Source: JAQIBY01 sp046546095 (GTDB taxonomy: Bacteria > Bacteroidota > Bacteroidia > Bacteroidales > ML635J-15). Taken from it: DNA of 53,914 nucleotides. A program made the translations under genes and the position numbers. Where the stretch lies: NCBI GenBank assembly GCA_046546095.1, contig JBKGYK010000011.1, positions 1-53,914 on the forward strand, read 5' to 3'. Under the pieces are notes generated by a model. The model had not been told where the DNA came from and did no database searches. It saw only the letters and a program-made list of their open reading frames with translations. Positions 44,307 to 53,799 of this stretch are shown piece by piece. Position 1 is the stretch's first letter; every line of letters begins with the position of its first letter.

Positions 44307-45227
44307 TTACACCAGTACCCTCAGTGCTGAAGGCAATACTTCAATTTCAAATTTATCCCCGGTCACAAGTTCTCCGTCCAGCTGTGCGAGCATGCCTTTG
44401 CCGTTGTATACCATCAATCTGTCACAGCGAAAGCTTGTTACGGTATCAACTTTTTTAATGCTGCCATTGTACAGGCGATAAATGTTCCTCATTATTTTCC
44501 ACGAACTCATGTCTCCATAGATGGTAACATCAAACAGACCGTCATTGAGGTCTGCATCAGGCGTCTGAAGCATTCCGCCTCCGCTGTACCGGCCGATACC
44601 AATGCTCATACTGAAAATACTGCGGTGAATATGGGTATCATTTGCGATGACATGCAATTTCTGCGCCTTCCAGGAAAAAAGTATCCTGACAAGATTAAAC
44701 AAATAAGCTACAGCAGCACGATTACCCCGTTCCTGCTTTTTATTGGTAGAATTCACAACCTGTGAATCAAAGGCAAAACCCGAAACATTTACAAAATAGC
44801 TGATGTTTTCTTTGCCATTCTGCACATGACGCACCCGTCCCACATCCTGATAATGTTCCTGGTGACTGAAAATTCTTTCCAGGGCCGACTTATACCTTCC
44901 GTGCAATTTGTAATTCCTTGCCCAGTCATTGCCAGTGCCCACAGGAATAATCCCGATCTGAATCTGCTCAGGCTGTACAATGGTCTGCTGAAAAACACCA
45001 TTCACAACCTCGTTCAGGGTGCCATCACCGCCAACCACAACAAAGGTTTTATAACCAACCTGCAGCTCCTCTTCAACAATTTTGTGGGCATGTCCGGAGC
45101 GCGTTGTCAATACCGCTTTGTATTGTACATCCCGCTTTAACAACAAAGCCTCAATTTTCACCCAGTCTTTGCCGGCTTTCCCGTTTCCTGCACGCGGATT
45201 AACTATGAACAAATAGTGCTTAGGCAT
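44307..45227 (-). CDS. Diacylglycerol/lipid kinase family protein (YegS-like)
   Basis: A 306-residue protein with the DAGK catalytic-domain motifs in order: FIVNPRAGNGKAGK at the N-terminus, VVGGDGTLNEVVNG (about residues 62-75) and IIPVGTGNDWARN (about 95-107). Such enzymes phosphorylate diacylglycerol, phosphatidylglycerol or other lipids at the inner membrane; specificity cannot be read from the sequence. The open frame extends 30 residues upstream, but MPKHYLFIVNPR is the standard N-terminus, so ATG 45227 is used. It is convergent with the ABC-F gene (stops 9 bases apart) and divergent from the YD-repeat gene. Confidence 0.9.
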   Translation of the reverse strand: MPKHYLFIVNPRAGNGKAGKDWVKIEALLLKRDVQYKAVLTTRSGHAHKIVEEELQVGYKTFVVVGGDGTLNEVVNGVFQQTIVQPEQIQIGIIPVGTGNDWARNYKLHGRYKSALERIFSHQEHYQDVGRVRHVQNGKENISYFVNVSGFAFDSQVVNSTNKKQERGNRAAVAYLFNLVRILFSWKAQKLHVIANDTHIHRSIFSMSIGIGRYSGGGMLQTPDADLNDGLFDVTIYGDMSSWKIMRNIYRLYNGSIKKVDTVTSFRCDRLMVYNGKGMLAQLDGELVTGDKFEIEVLPSALRVLV

Positions 45228-45326
45228 AAATACTGATACTCCGATATCAATTTTCAACAATGTTACAGTTTTTCCTTTTCTTTTAATAATTTTATGCAGA
45301 TTTTTAACAAAATACAATCATTCATA

Positions 45327-46163
45327 ATGAAACAAATAAAAAACATCAAAACCAGAATTACAGAAATTGACGGAGAAAGCTATCTGGCTGAACAAATAGA
45401 ATATGACAAGGCAGGAAACATCATACAGAGTATTAAATACGACCCCGATGAAGGTGTGATTGAAAAAACAGAGAACTTTTATGATGAGAAGGGCAAAAAA
45501 ATCCGCGAAAAGAATTACCTCTCAGAAGATGAGTTGGCTGAAGATCATCACTTCACTTATGATGAATCGGGCAGGTTAAAGGAAGAGCATGTTTCCTACG
45601 CTGAAGGTTATGAAGCCATACGCAGATTTAATTTTGACCAGGAAAATCAAATCATGAGAATAGATGAACTGGATGAAAATGATGAGATAGAAGAATACAT
45701 CATCAGAACATTCAATGATCAGAACAAACTGACTGAACAAGCAGAATACGATGAACGTGACAAGTTAAAAACTGCAAAACGCTACCATTATGATGAAAAC
45801 AATCACCTTGTCAAACAGGAAGAATTTGAAAAAAGCTTTAAAAAGCCTTTCACAACAAGAGAATACACTTATACAGAAGATGGAGAACTGGCCGGCCTGA
45901 CAGTAAAAAACAGAAAGGGCAAAATCATTGACTACTATAAACTCACATACGATGAAGAGGGGCGCGTTATACAGCAACAGTCAGCCCAGTCCGGAAACAT
46001 CAGCATAACCTACAATGGCAAAAACAACAGGAAAGAAACCATTACAGACCCCGCCGGCAATATTAAGAAGGAAACTGAGTATTTTTATGATGAGGAAGGA
46101 AATCTGATCAGGGAATCAGATCAAATGACCCGGAAAGATTTTGAAATTCAATACTTTGATTAA
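45327..46163 (+). CDS. Cytoplasmic YD/RHS-repeat-like protein
   Basis: A 278-residue, strongly acidic protein with no signal peptide or TM segment. It consists of about ten imperfect repeats of 22-25 residues with the pattern YDExGxxxxExxY: QIEYDKAGNIIQSIKYD, NFYDEKGKKIREKNY, FTYDESGRLKEEHV, RYHYDENNHLVKQEEF, LTYDEEGRVIQQQS, YFYDEEGNLIRESD. This is the YD-repeat pattern of RHS and teneurin proteins, which fold as beta shells, but such proteins are normally secreted toxin carriers. Here there is no toxin end, no Rhs core and no secretion signal. It lies about 110 bases upstream of parE with its own promoter region between. Function unknown. Confidence 0.8.
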   Translation: MKQIKNIKTRITEIDGESYLAEQIEYDKAGNIIQSIKYDPDEGVIEKTENFYDEKGKKIREKNYLSEDELAEDHHFTYDESGRLKEEHVSYAEGYEAIRRFNFDQENQIMRIDELDENDEIEEYIIRTFNDQNKLTEQAEYDERDKLKTAKRYHYDENNHLVKQEEFEKSFKKPFTTREYTYTEDGELAGLTVKNRKGKIIDYYKLTYDEEGRVIQQQSAQSGNISITYNGKNNRKETITDPAGNIKKETEYFYDEEGNLIRESDQMTRKDFEIQYFD

Positions 46164-46244
46164 GTCAAAGCCAACTGTTGGTATTTTAACTGCAAACTGT
46201 TGATAACCTTTAGGCAGAACAGAATACAGTTTAACATTATTCTG

Positions 46245-46252
46245 TACTTTTG
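46245..46252 (+). promoter_or_regulatory. Candidate -7 promoter box (TACTTTTG) of parE–parC–aroK
   Basis: Exact TAnnTTTG, 22 bases before the parE ATG. No clear -33 element. An AGGAG at 46261-46265 lies between it and the ATG. Confidence 0.5.
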
Positions 46253-46274
46253 TATAGTTTAGGAGAAATTGTCT

Positions 46275-48110
46275 ATGACAGCATCATACACTGAAGACAG
46301 CATTCGTACCCTTGAGTGGCGCGAGCATATACGTAAACGCCCGGGGATGTATATTGGCAAACTGGGTAGTGGTGTATCCTATGATGACGGGATATACATA
46401 CTTATCAAAGAGGTAATAGACAACTCTGTGGATGAATTTGCCATGGGGTTTGGAAGAAAAATCGAAGTTAAGCTGGAAAATAAGAAAGTCAGCATAAGGG
46501 ATTACGGCCGGGGAATACCGCTGGGGAAACTTGTGGATGCATCTGCCAAGATGAATACCGGTGCAAAATATGACTCCAAGGTTTTCAAAAAAGCTGTCGG
46601 GCTAAATGGTGTGGGTATCAAAGCCGTCAATGCTCTTTCCTCCGAATTCAGGATTGCAGCATTCAGGGAAGGCCAAACCAAAGCCGTAGTCTTCGAACAG
46701 GGTCATCTGACAATGGAAAGCGAACCACAGCAGTGCAAGGAACGCAACGGCACCCTTGTGGAATTCACCCCGGATGAAGAGGTTTTTGGAGAATATGCAT
46801 TTCAGGAAGAGTACATAGCCGAACAATTGCGAAACTATGTTTTCCTTAATTCAGGCCTTACCATAGAGTTTAACGGCGACAAATACTACAGCCGCAATGG
46901 TTTGCTTGACCTCCTTGAGGACAAGATGAATCAGCAGCCCCTCTATCCCATCATTCACCTTTCCGGCGAAGACATTGAAATTGCCATTACCCATGCACCA
47001 AAATACGGTGAAGAGTATTACTCCTTTGTCAACGGGCAATACACACCACAGGGTGGCACGCACCTGACAGCATTCAAGGAAAGTATTGTCCGAACCATCA
47101 AAGAGTTCTATCAAAAAAATATTGAGGCCTCTGATGTGCGAACATCCGTGGTGGCTGCTTTTAGCCTGAAAGTAGAAGAACCCGTTTTTGAATCCCAGAC
47201 AAAAACAAAGCTGGGCTCAAAGGATATGGGGCCCAAAGGACCAACCATTCGTACTTTTGTCAATGATTTTATCAAGCATCAGCTGGATGATTTCCTGCAC
47301 AAAAATTCGCAAACCGCTGATATTCTTCTAAAGAAAATCCAAAGCAATGAAAAAGAACGTAAGGCCATCAGCGGTATTAAAAAACTGGCACGCGAACGTG
47401 CCAAAAAAGTAAGTCTGCACAATAAGAAACTGAGAGACTGCAGGGTACACCTAAACACAAGCCACGAAAAACGACTGGAGAGCTCCATTTTTATCACCGA
47501 GGGTGATTCAGCCAGCGGCTCTATCACCAAAGCAAGAAATGTAAACACCCAGGCAGTTTTCTCACTCAGGGGCAAGCCGCTCAACAGTTATTCCCTGACC
47601 AAAAAAGTGGTGTATGAGAATGAAGAATTCAACCTCCTGCAGGCAGCCCTGAATATAGAAGAAGGTATAGAAAACCTGAGGTACAGAAATGTCATTATCG
47701 CTACCGATGCCGATGTGGATGGTATGCATATCCGCCTGTTGCTGATAACATTTTTTCTACAGTTTTTCCCCGACCTCATCAAAAACGGCAACCTGTTCAT
47801 CATGCTCACCCCGCTGTTCAGGGTAAGAAACAAAAAAGAAACCCATTATTGTTACACGGAAGAAGAACGGGATACAATTAACCGTCAGATGAAAGGAAAA
47901 GCTGAAGTTACCCGCTTTAAAGGTCTGGGTGAAATTTCCCCTGATGAATTTAAGTTTTTTATCACCGAAGGACTAAAACTGGAGCAGGTGAAACTAACCA
48001 AGCAGGATGAGGTAAAAGAACTGCTGAAATTTTACATGGGAAAAAACACACCTGATCGCCAGGACTTTATCATTGATAACCTAAGAAGCTACGAAGAAAT
48101 TACCGATTAA
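46275..48110 (+). CDS. parE: Topoisomerase IV subunit B
   Basis: A 611-residue GHKL/TOPRIM protein. The ATPase part carries RKRPGMYIGKLGSG, DNSVDEFAMGFG, RDYGRGIPLGKLVD and NGVGIKAVNALS; the TOPRIM part has ITEGDSASGSITKARN and IIATDADVDGMHIRLLL. Length (about 610 rather than 650-800) and the RGKPLNSYSL in place of the GyrB RGKILNVE fit the ParE of Bacteroidota. With ParC it unlinks daughter chromosomes. ATG 46275 is chosen over the TTG at 46269 because AGGAG (46261-46265) is nine bases away from the ATG, a proper distance. parC begins two bases after the stop. Confidence 0.93.
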   Translation: MTASYTEDSIRTLEWREHIRKRPGMYIGKLGSGVSYDDGIYILIKEVIDNSVDEFAMGFGRKIEVKLENKKVSIRDYGRGIPLGKLVDASAKMNTGAKYDSKVFKKAVGLNGVGIKAVNALSSEFRIAAFREGQTKAVVFEQGHLTMESEPQQCKERNGTLVEFTPDEEVFGEYAFQEEYIAEQLRNYVFLNSGLTIEFNGDKYYSRNGLLDLLEDKMNQQPLYPIIHLSGEDIEIAITHAPKYGEEYYSFVNGQYTPQGGTHLTAFKESIVRTIKEFYQKNIEASDVRTSVVAAFSLKVEEPVFESQTKTKLGSKDMGPKGPTIRTFVNDFIKHQLDDFLHKNSQTADILLKKIQSNEKERKAISGIKKLARERAKKVSLHNKKLRDCRVHLNTSHEKRLESSIFITEGDSASGSITKARNVNTQAVFSLRGKPLNSYSLTKKVVYENEEFNLLQAALNIEEGIENLRYRNVIIATDADVDGMHIRLLLITFFLQFFPDLIKNGNLFIMLTPLFRVRNKKETHYCYTEEERDTINRQMKGKAEVTRFKGLGEISPDEFKFFITEGLKLEQVKLTKQDEVKELLKFYMGKNTPDRQDFIIDNLRSYEEITD

Positions 48111-48112
48111 GC

Positions 48113-50722
48113 ATGGACGAAGAACTCAACAAAAATACTGAAAGCCAGTCAGAAGACCAGGAAGACAGGAATATTTCCAGAATCACGAAGCTGACGGGAA
48201 TGTACCAGGACTGGTTTCTTGACTATGCATCCTATGTAATTCTGGAGCGGGCAATACCGCATGTTTACGATGGACTAAAACCCGTGCAGAGGCGGATACT
48301 CCATGCCATGAAAGAGCTGGATGATGGCAGATACAATAAAGTAGCCAACATCATCGGACATACCATGAAATATCATCCGCATGGAGATGCATCCATTGGC
48401 AATGCATTGGTTCAGATGGGACAAAAAGAGCTCCTGATTGACACCCAGGGAAACTGGGGAAACACACTCACCGGCGACTCAGCTGCGGCACCACGCTATA
48501 TCGAAGCCAGGCTGACAAAATTTGCCCTTGATGTGGTTTTCAACAATAAAACAACCAACTGGAAACCATCTTATGACGGCAGAAACAACCAGCCTGTCAC
48601 CCTGCCGGTAAAATTTCCCCTGCTGCTGGTGCAGGATGTGGAAGGCATAGCTGTTGGCTTATCATCAAAAATACTACCACACAATTTTAATGAACTGATA
48701 GACGCATGCATTGACACACTCAAAGGCAAGGATGTGCAGGTACTGCCGGACTTCCAGAGTGGCGGATTTGCTGATTTCTCAAAATATAACGACGGCCGCA
48801 GAGGTGGCAGGGTACGCATCAGATCAAAAATTGAGAAAGTATCCAACAAAGAACTCAAAATAACTGAAATACCATATGGAGAGACCACGAATTCTGTCAT
48901 TGAATCCATCATCTCAGCCAATGACAGAAATAAAATAAAAATAAAAAAAATAGATGACAACACCTCCGACAAAGTGGAAATTGTCATCAAAACACCGAGT
49001 GGATTTTCTGCAGATAAAACCATTGACGCCCTGTATGCTTTCACCAAATGTGAAGTAAGCATCTCACCAAATGCCTGTGTGATTGATGACGACAAACCCA
49101 GGTTTATGGGCGTTACGGAAATACTGCAACTGTCTGTACAAAACACGGTAAATCTGCTTAAAAAAGAGCTGGAAATTCAGTTAAAGGAGCTTCAGGAAGC
49201 ATGGCACATGTCCAGCCTGGAGCGCTGGTTTATCGAAGAGCGCGTTTACAAGGATCAGGATTATGAATCAGCAAAAACAACCAAAGCTGCACTCAGACAT
49301 ATTGAAAAACGCAGCAAAGAAATTGAAGATAAACTGGTTCGGAAAATTACCGAAGACGACCTGCTGAAACTGCTGGAAATCCGTATGAAACGGATCATTA
49401 AATACAATGCCGACAAAGCTGAGCAAAATATCCTCAATATTGAAAAAGACATGGCGAAAGTCAAAAACAACATTGAGAACATCATAGATTACGCCATCAA
49501 ATATTATCAGGGGATAAAGAAAAAATACGGCGAAGGAAGGGAACGTAAAACAGAAATCAGAAGTTTTGATAACATAGAAGCACAAAAAGTTGTCATTGCA
49601 AACCAAAAACTTTACGCAGATTACAAAGAAGGCTTTGTTGGCACGTCGCTGAAAAAAGAAGACTATGTTTGCGACTGTTCAGATATTGATGAAATTATTG
49701 TTTTCAGAAAAGATGGAAAATACACGGTAACAAAAGTTTCTGAAAAAGCCTTTGTCGGAAAAGATATCATACACATCGCTGTGTTCAAGAGAAATGATGA
49801 ACGCACAATATACAATGCCGTGTACCGTGATGGAAAAACGGGAACAAATCACATCAAAAGATTTCCGGTAACCAGCATTACCCGCGACAAAGAATATGAC
49901 CTGACACAAGGAACATCACATTCTAAAGTCCTGCACTTCTCAGCAAATCCGAACGGTGAAGCCGAAGTAATTAAGGTTTACCTCAAGCCAAAACCAAAAA
50001 TACGAAAGCTGATTTTTGAGTTCGATTTTCAGGAACTGGCCATCAAAGGACGTCAGAGTAAAGGAAACATTCTTACCAAACACGATATACACAAAATTGT
50101 AGTTAAGCAAAAAGGCGTTTCTACCCTGGGTGGCAGAAATATTTATTTTGACAGGGATGTCATGCGTTTGAATGTTGATGAACGTGGAGAATACATAGGT
50201 GAATTTCTGGGTGATGACAAGATCATCGTTTTCCTGAAAGATGGGAAATACAGACTTACCAACTTTGATTTAAGCAATCACTTTGAACAAAACCTGTTGC
50301 GCATAGAAAAATATGATCCTGACAGAATCTATACCGCTATCCACTATGACAGTGAACAGGGATTCTACTACCTGAAACGTTTCAGGGCAGAAGACATCAG
50401 CACCCTGCAAAGTATTATCAGCGAAACAGAAGGATCTGAATTGATTGATATCACTACAGATAAATGGCCGCAGGTACAACTGAAATTCGGCGGCAAACAT
50501 GAAGACAGGGAAGATGAGCTGGTGGATGCTGAAGAATTTATCACTGTGAAAAGCCACAAGGCACGTGGTAAACGAATCACTACTTATGAAATAAAGAAAA
50601 TCAGTTTTACCGAACCCCTACAAAAAGAAGAAGTGGAAAAAACTGATGACGAAACAGAAAACAGCAATGCATACGATGATGATCAGGATGATAAACTAAA
50701 CCAAATGACACTCGAACTCTGA
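48113..50722 (+). CDS. parC: Topoisomerase IV subunit A
   Basis: An 869-residue protein: an acidic N-terminus, the winged-helix breakage domain with KPVQRRILHAM and the active-site Tyr129 (AAPRYIEARLT), a tower and coiled coil (about 335-470), and a C-terminal beta-pinwheel-like DNA-wrapping region (about 505-830) that lacks the GyrA box QRRGGKG. This supports ParC rather than GyrA. The quinolone-determining segment reads KYHPHGDASIGNALV: at the place of GyrA Ser83 there is Ala93, and at Asp87 there is Asn97. Its TGA stop overlaps the aroK ATG by one base. Confidence 0.93.
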   Translation: MDEELNKNTESQSEDQEDRNISRITKLTGMYQDWFLDYASYVILERAIPHVYDGLKPVQRRILHAMKELDDGRYNKVANIIGHTMKYHPHGDASIGNALVQMGQKELLIDTQGNWGNTLTGDSAAAPRYIEARLTKFALDVVFNNKTTNWKPSYDGRNNQPVTLPVKFPLLLVQDVEGIAVGLSSKILPHNFNELIDACIDTLKGKDVQVLPDFQSGGFADFSKYNDGRRGGRVRIRSKIEKVSNKELKITEIPYGETTNSVIESIISANDRNKIKIKKIDDNTSDKVEIVIKTPSGFSADKTIDALYAFTKCEVSISPNACVIDDDKPRFMGVTEILQLSVQNTVNLLKKELEIQLKELQEAWHMSSLERWFIEERVYKDQDYESAKTTKAALRHIEKRSKEIEDKLVRKITEDDLLKLLEIRMKRIIKYNADKAEQNILNIEKDMAKVKNNIENIIDYAIKYYQGIKKKYGEGRERKTEIRSFDNIEAQKVVIANQKLYADYKEGFVGTSLKKEDYVCDCSDIDEIIVFRKDGKYTVTKVSEKAFVGKDIIHIAVFKRNDERTIYNAVYRDGKTGTNHIKRFPVTSITRDKEYDLTQGTSHSKVLHFSANPNGEAEVIKVYLKPKPKIRKLIFEFDFQELAIKGRQSKGNILTKHDIHKIVVKQKGVSTLGGRNIYFDRDVMRLNVDERGEYIGEFLGDDKIIVFLKDGKYRLTNFDLSNHFEQNLLRIEKYDPDRIYTAIHYDSEQGFYYLKRFRAEDISTLQSIISETEGSELIDITTDKWPQVQLKFGGKHEDREDELVDAEEFITVKSHKARGKRITTYEIKKISFTEPLQKEEVEKTDDETENSNAYDDDQDDKLNQMTLEL

Positions 50723-51228
50723 TGAAAATATACCTGACAGGTTTTATGGGCGCCGGCAAATCGCACCTGGCCAAGCAACTGGCTAAAATACTCAATCTGC
50801 CCCTCATTGACCTTGACAGCGAAATTGAATGCAAAAAAGGTATCAGCATCAGTGATTTATTTGATTCACCGGGTGAGAAAGCTTTCAGAAAAATTGAATA
50901 CGACCAGTTATCACATTTCAGCAGACGCACACCTGCCTTTGTTATGGCATGCGGAGGTGGCATCGTGAGTAATGCAGACAATCTCATGCTCATGCAACAA
51001 TACGGCATCGTGGTTTTCGTGGACACCAAGCTGTCAGTCATTAAAACCAGGCTGCTAAAACAAAGAGAGAACCGGCCACTTCTTGCAGGTCTTAGCGATG
51101 AAGCATGCATACAACGCATTGATGAATTGTACAAACAACGATTGCCATATTACAGGAAATCTGATGTTTCTTATAAGCCGCATATTGAGACGCCTGAAGA
51201 CTTGCTGAGAAAAATAAAACTATTTTAA
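50722..51228 (+). CDS. aroK: Shikimate kinase
   Basis: A 168-residue enzyme with Walker A GFMGAGKSHLAKQL (residues 7-20), the shikimate-binding DLDSEIE (about 31-37) and CGGGIV, and the lid with REN RPLL. It phosphorylates shikimate at O3 on the way to chorismate. In the Walker motif His stands next to GKS where Thr or Ser is usual (GKSH versus GKST), a mild variation. One-base overlap with parC (TGATG) indicates coupled translation, although the functions are unrelated. Confidence 0.94.
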   Translation: MKIYLTGFMGAGKSHLAKQLAKILNLPLIDLDSEIECKKGISISDLFDSPGEKAFRKIEYDQLSHFSRRTPAFVMACGGGIVSNADNLMLMQQYGIVVFVDTKLSVIKTRLLKQRENRPLLAGLSDEACIQRIDELYKQRLPYYRKSDVSYKPHIETPEDLLRKIKLF

Positions 51229-51254
51229 AGAATCGCTACCAGCCTGTGGTGGAT

Positions 51255-51890
51255 TTACATGCCTGTATTATCATTCACCGCCCCACCTACAATATCCTCG
51301 AAAGCAGCGTATATCATACAATAAGTAGCCGGCAGGGTGAAAAGTAAACCAACACCCAAAATCAATACACCGACAAAGTTTATCAGAAGAATAACAACCA
51401 AAAAGGCCAAAAAAGGCCAGAAATTTTTTGTAATCAGCTTCCGGCTGGCTTCCATGGCATCCCAGAAATCATATTTCAGAAATACAATAAAGGGCACTGT
51501 GAAAGTATAGGCAACGGCCAGATATATTCCGGGGATAATAAGCAGAAAAGTACCGACGGCGGTAAAAATACCCACCAGCAAACTGGCAAGAAACAAAGGC
51601 AGAAATATATGGAAGCCTTGAAAAAACATCTCAAAATTCGGTTTTTCTCCCCTTACCAAAGCATTGGCAACAATAAAGAACCCTGCAACCAAAGGCCCGC
51701 TGACAACAAGAGAAGCAACAGACCCAAGTCCACTGATACCTGCGAACAGAAAAATGACAATATAAATTGCAGCATAGCCCACAAAAGGTCCGAGATGTGA
51801 AGTAAAAATCTTCAGACCCCTGTCAAAATACAGGCTCATATTGAAATCATAGCCATCTCTGATAAGTTTGTTTATTTTCTCTTCATGCAT
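51255..51890 (-). CDS. Multi-TM membrane protein, DUF975/YciC-like
   Basis: A 211-residue integral membrane protein with about six hydrophobic segments. The N-terminal 30 residues are soluble (INKLIRDGYDFNMSLYFDRGLKIF). A recurring pattern IPGIYLAVAYTFTVPFIVFLKYDFWDAMEASRKLITKNFWPFL, in which a TM hairpin ends in a charged DAMxxSxKL turn, is typical of DUF975/YciC and glycerophosphodiesterase membrane-domain proteins. Their role is unknown. It is convergent with aroK and lies 25 bases upstream of ubiD on the same strand direction order (ubiD first), so the two are probably cotranscribed. Confidence 0.75.
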   Translation of the reverse strand: MHEEKINKLIRDGYDFNMSLYFDRGLKIFTSHLGPFVGYAAIYIVIFLFAGISGLGSVASLVVSGPLVAGFFIVANALVRGEKPNFEMFFQGFHIFLPLFLASLLVGIFTAVGTFLLIIPGIYLAVAYTFTVPFIVFLKYDFWDAMEASRKLITKNFWPFLAFLVVILLINFVGVLILGVGLLFTLPATYCMIYAAFEDIVGGAVNDNTGM

Positions 51891-51914
51891 AATCCGTTTT
51901 TCTTTGAAATAAAA

Positions 51915-53714
51915 TTAATCAATTTTCATGGCAGCACCATCGCTTTTAACAAATCTTTTGATATTTTTTGATGGTGAAGGAATGAATTCTCCGATACCCA
52001 GCTCCTCCCATTTGATGTCTGTTGTCTTTATAACCTCATCCGAAGCCACAACCGCCTGTGGCCACCTCCTGTTAACATATTTTTTGCCGGCTTTGACCCG
52101 CGCATCCACGTAAAGTGCATTTCCCCGCTGATGTATGTCCCGTTTGGGATCCGTATTGGCAAGTATCCACCAGAGCAAAAGGTTTACAGCATCCCGTTCA
52201 ATGGGGAAGTCCACATCCACAATACAGGCAATATCATCCGAAATATGGCTGTCAGGCTCCTCATCCCCGGTTTTCAGGTAGCGAATCAGCAGCTTGCCAT
52301 ACCTCAACTGTGATTCTTCAAAAACCGGCTGAATCTGCGGATGATCTGCCGGCTCACTCATATCCAGCATTAGCTTTCCGCCAAACACCGGCTCAGGCGA
52401 AGCATGTTCCAGCTCATCGGCAGGCCCTGTGGATAAAATCGCCTTATCGGGATGAATGCCGGCAGCTACATGCCGCAACACAGCATCATAATCGCTCAGA
52501 TCCACCGTTTCAGGCAAAGCCACAAGCACTTTTGAAAACATCATTTGCCCGGCACCCAACAAGGCATGCATGGTTTTGCTCACCACGCCGGGGTATTTAT
52601 TTTTCACTTTCAGAAGAACCAGATTGTGCGCCACGCCCTCCCCCGGCAGATGAAAATCAAGCAATTCGGGCGCGATCGCCGTTTTTATGGCAGGCTTGAA
52701 AAGCTTTTCCGTTGTCTTTCCAAGGTAAAAATCCTCCATGGGTGGTATACCAACAATGGTGGCCGGATATACAGCATTTCGCCTGTGTGTGATGGCTGTC
52801 AGATGAAACACGGGGTAATCATCCTCAAGCGAATAAAAACCCGTATGATCCCCAAAGGGACCTTCTGTTCTTAAATTCTCTTCTGTATCAATATAACCTT
52901 CAAGCACGATGTCAGCATCGGCCGGCACTTCAATGTCCTGGGTGATGCACTTTACAAGCTTCACAGGCTGCTTGCGGATGGCACCACACAGCAGAAGCTC
53001 ATCAATGTTTTCGGGTAGCGGTGCAGTTGCAAGGTAAGTATAAAGCGGATCACCACCCAAAACTACCGCCACAGGCATTTTTCCGCCCTTTTCTTTCCAG
53101 GCACGATAATGCTCAGCGCCGCCCTTATGGCGATGCCAGTGCATGCCAGTGGTGCTATCATCAAACACCTGCATGCGGTACATGCCAATGTTACGCACAC
53201 CCGTTTCCGGATTCCGGGTAAACACCATAGGCAGGGTGACAAAAGGGCCACCATCGAAAGGCCAGGATTTTAACACGGGTAAATCTGACAGCGACGGATT
53301 GGTATCGACAATTTCCTGACAGGCACCACGCTTTTTGCTGTGTTTGGGAAAGGCTCTCAGGTAGTTTCGGTGCGGCCAGAGGCTTTTGATTGCTTTCAAT
53401 ATCCTCCCACCCGACTGCAGTTTTTCTGCAATTCCGAACAATTCAGGGAAAAATAAATCTGGTTTGCCCGGCTGAAACACGGTATCAATGCGTTTATCAC
53501 TGCCAAATGCATTGATAAGCAAAGGAAATTTTGTTCCCGTGTTCTCGAATAGCAGAGCTTTGCCCCCACCAGGTTGCTTCATCACACGATCAGCAATTTC
53601 AGCAATTTCCTGATCGGGGGAAACATACGTTTTCACACACCGGAGTTCGTCACGCTGTTCAAGCAAATCAACAAATGCCAACAATCCTTTACCTGCAAGC
53701 CTGGATTTTTCCAT
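51915..53714 (-). CDS. UbiD-family decarboxylase
   Basis: A 599-residue protein of the UbiD fold. The prenylated-FMN site is marked by MYRMQVFDDSTTGMHWHRHKGG and the catalytic loop by LRTEGPFGDHTGFYS, where the Glu is the conserved acid; YPATIVGIPPMEDFYLGK follows. UbiD enzymes are reversible decarboxylases needing prFMN made by UbiX, whose gene is not in the window. In Bacteroidota, proteins of about 600 residues in this family are often linked to menaquinone synthesis, but no quinone genes are near. The frame extends 47 residues upstream through a Cys-rich, low-quality stretch with hairpins; MEKSRLAGKGLLAFVDLL (ATG 53714) is the natural start. Confidence 0.88.
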   Translation of the reverse strand: MEKSRLAGKGLLAFVDLLEQRDELRCVKTYVSPDQEIAEIADRVMKQPGGGKALLFENTGTKFPLLINAFGSDKRIDTVFQPGKPDLFFPELFGIAEKLQSGGRILKAIKSLWPHRNYLRAFPKHSKKRGACQEIVDTNPSLSDLPVLKSWPFDGGPFVTLPMVFTRNPETGVRNIGMYRMQVFDDSTTGMHWHRHKGGAEHYRAWKEKGGKMPVAVVLGGDPLYTYLATAPLPENIDELLLCGAIRKQPVKLVKCITQDIEVPADADIVLEGYIDTEENLRTEGPFGDHTGFYSLEDDYPVFHLTAITHRRNAVYPATIVGIPPMEDFYLGKTTEKLFKPAIKTAIAPELLDFHLPGEGVAHNLVLLKVKNKYPGVVSKTMHALLGAGQMMFSKVLVALPETVDLSDYDAVLRHVAAGIHPDKAILSTGPADELEHASPEPVFGGKLMLDMSEPADHPQIQPVFEESQLRYGKLLIRYLKTGDEEPDSHISDDIACIVDVDFPIERDAVNLLLWWILANTDPKRDIHQRGNALYVDARVKAGKKYVNRRWPQAVVASDEVIKTTDIKWEELGIGEFIPSPSKNIKRFVKSDGAAMKID

Positions 53715-53717
53715 GCA

Positions 53718-53748
53718 TAAAGATACATAAAATGTGGGATGATGCCAA
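53718..53748 (-). promoter_or_regulatory. Weak candidate promoter of ubiD
   Basis: TTGG (53745-53748), 19 bases, TATCTTTA (53718-53725, one mismatch to TAnnTTTG) on the minus strand. It is so close to the ATG that the message would be almost leaderless, which lowers confidence. Confidence 0.3.
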
Positions 53749-53750
53749 CA

Positions 53751-53799
53751 CAGCCCCCCTGTTGGGGCTGCACCTATCAGCGGCAATTTTTTCCCGCTG
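53751..53799. repeat. Two GC-rich hairpins upstream of ubiD
   Basis: CAGCCCC/GGGGCTG (53751-53757, 53764-53770) and CAGCGG/CCGCTG (53778-53783, 53794-53799). Neither is followed by a T-tract, so they are not simple terminators. The 60 bases from here to the end of the window show no gene. Confidence 0.5.

Noticed and set aside
46163..46200. CCAACTGTTGG after the YD-repeat gene as a terminator
   Set aside because: Only a five-base stem with a one-base loop, which cannot form a stable hairpin.
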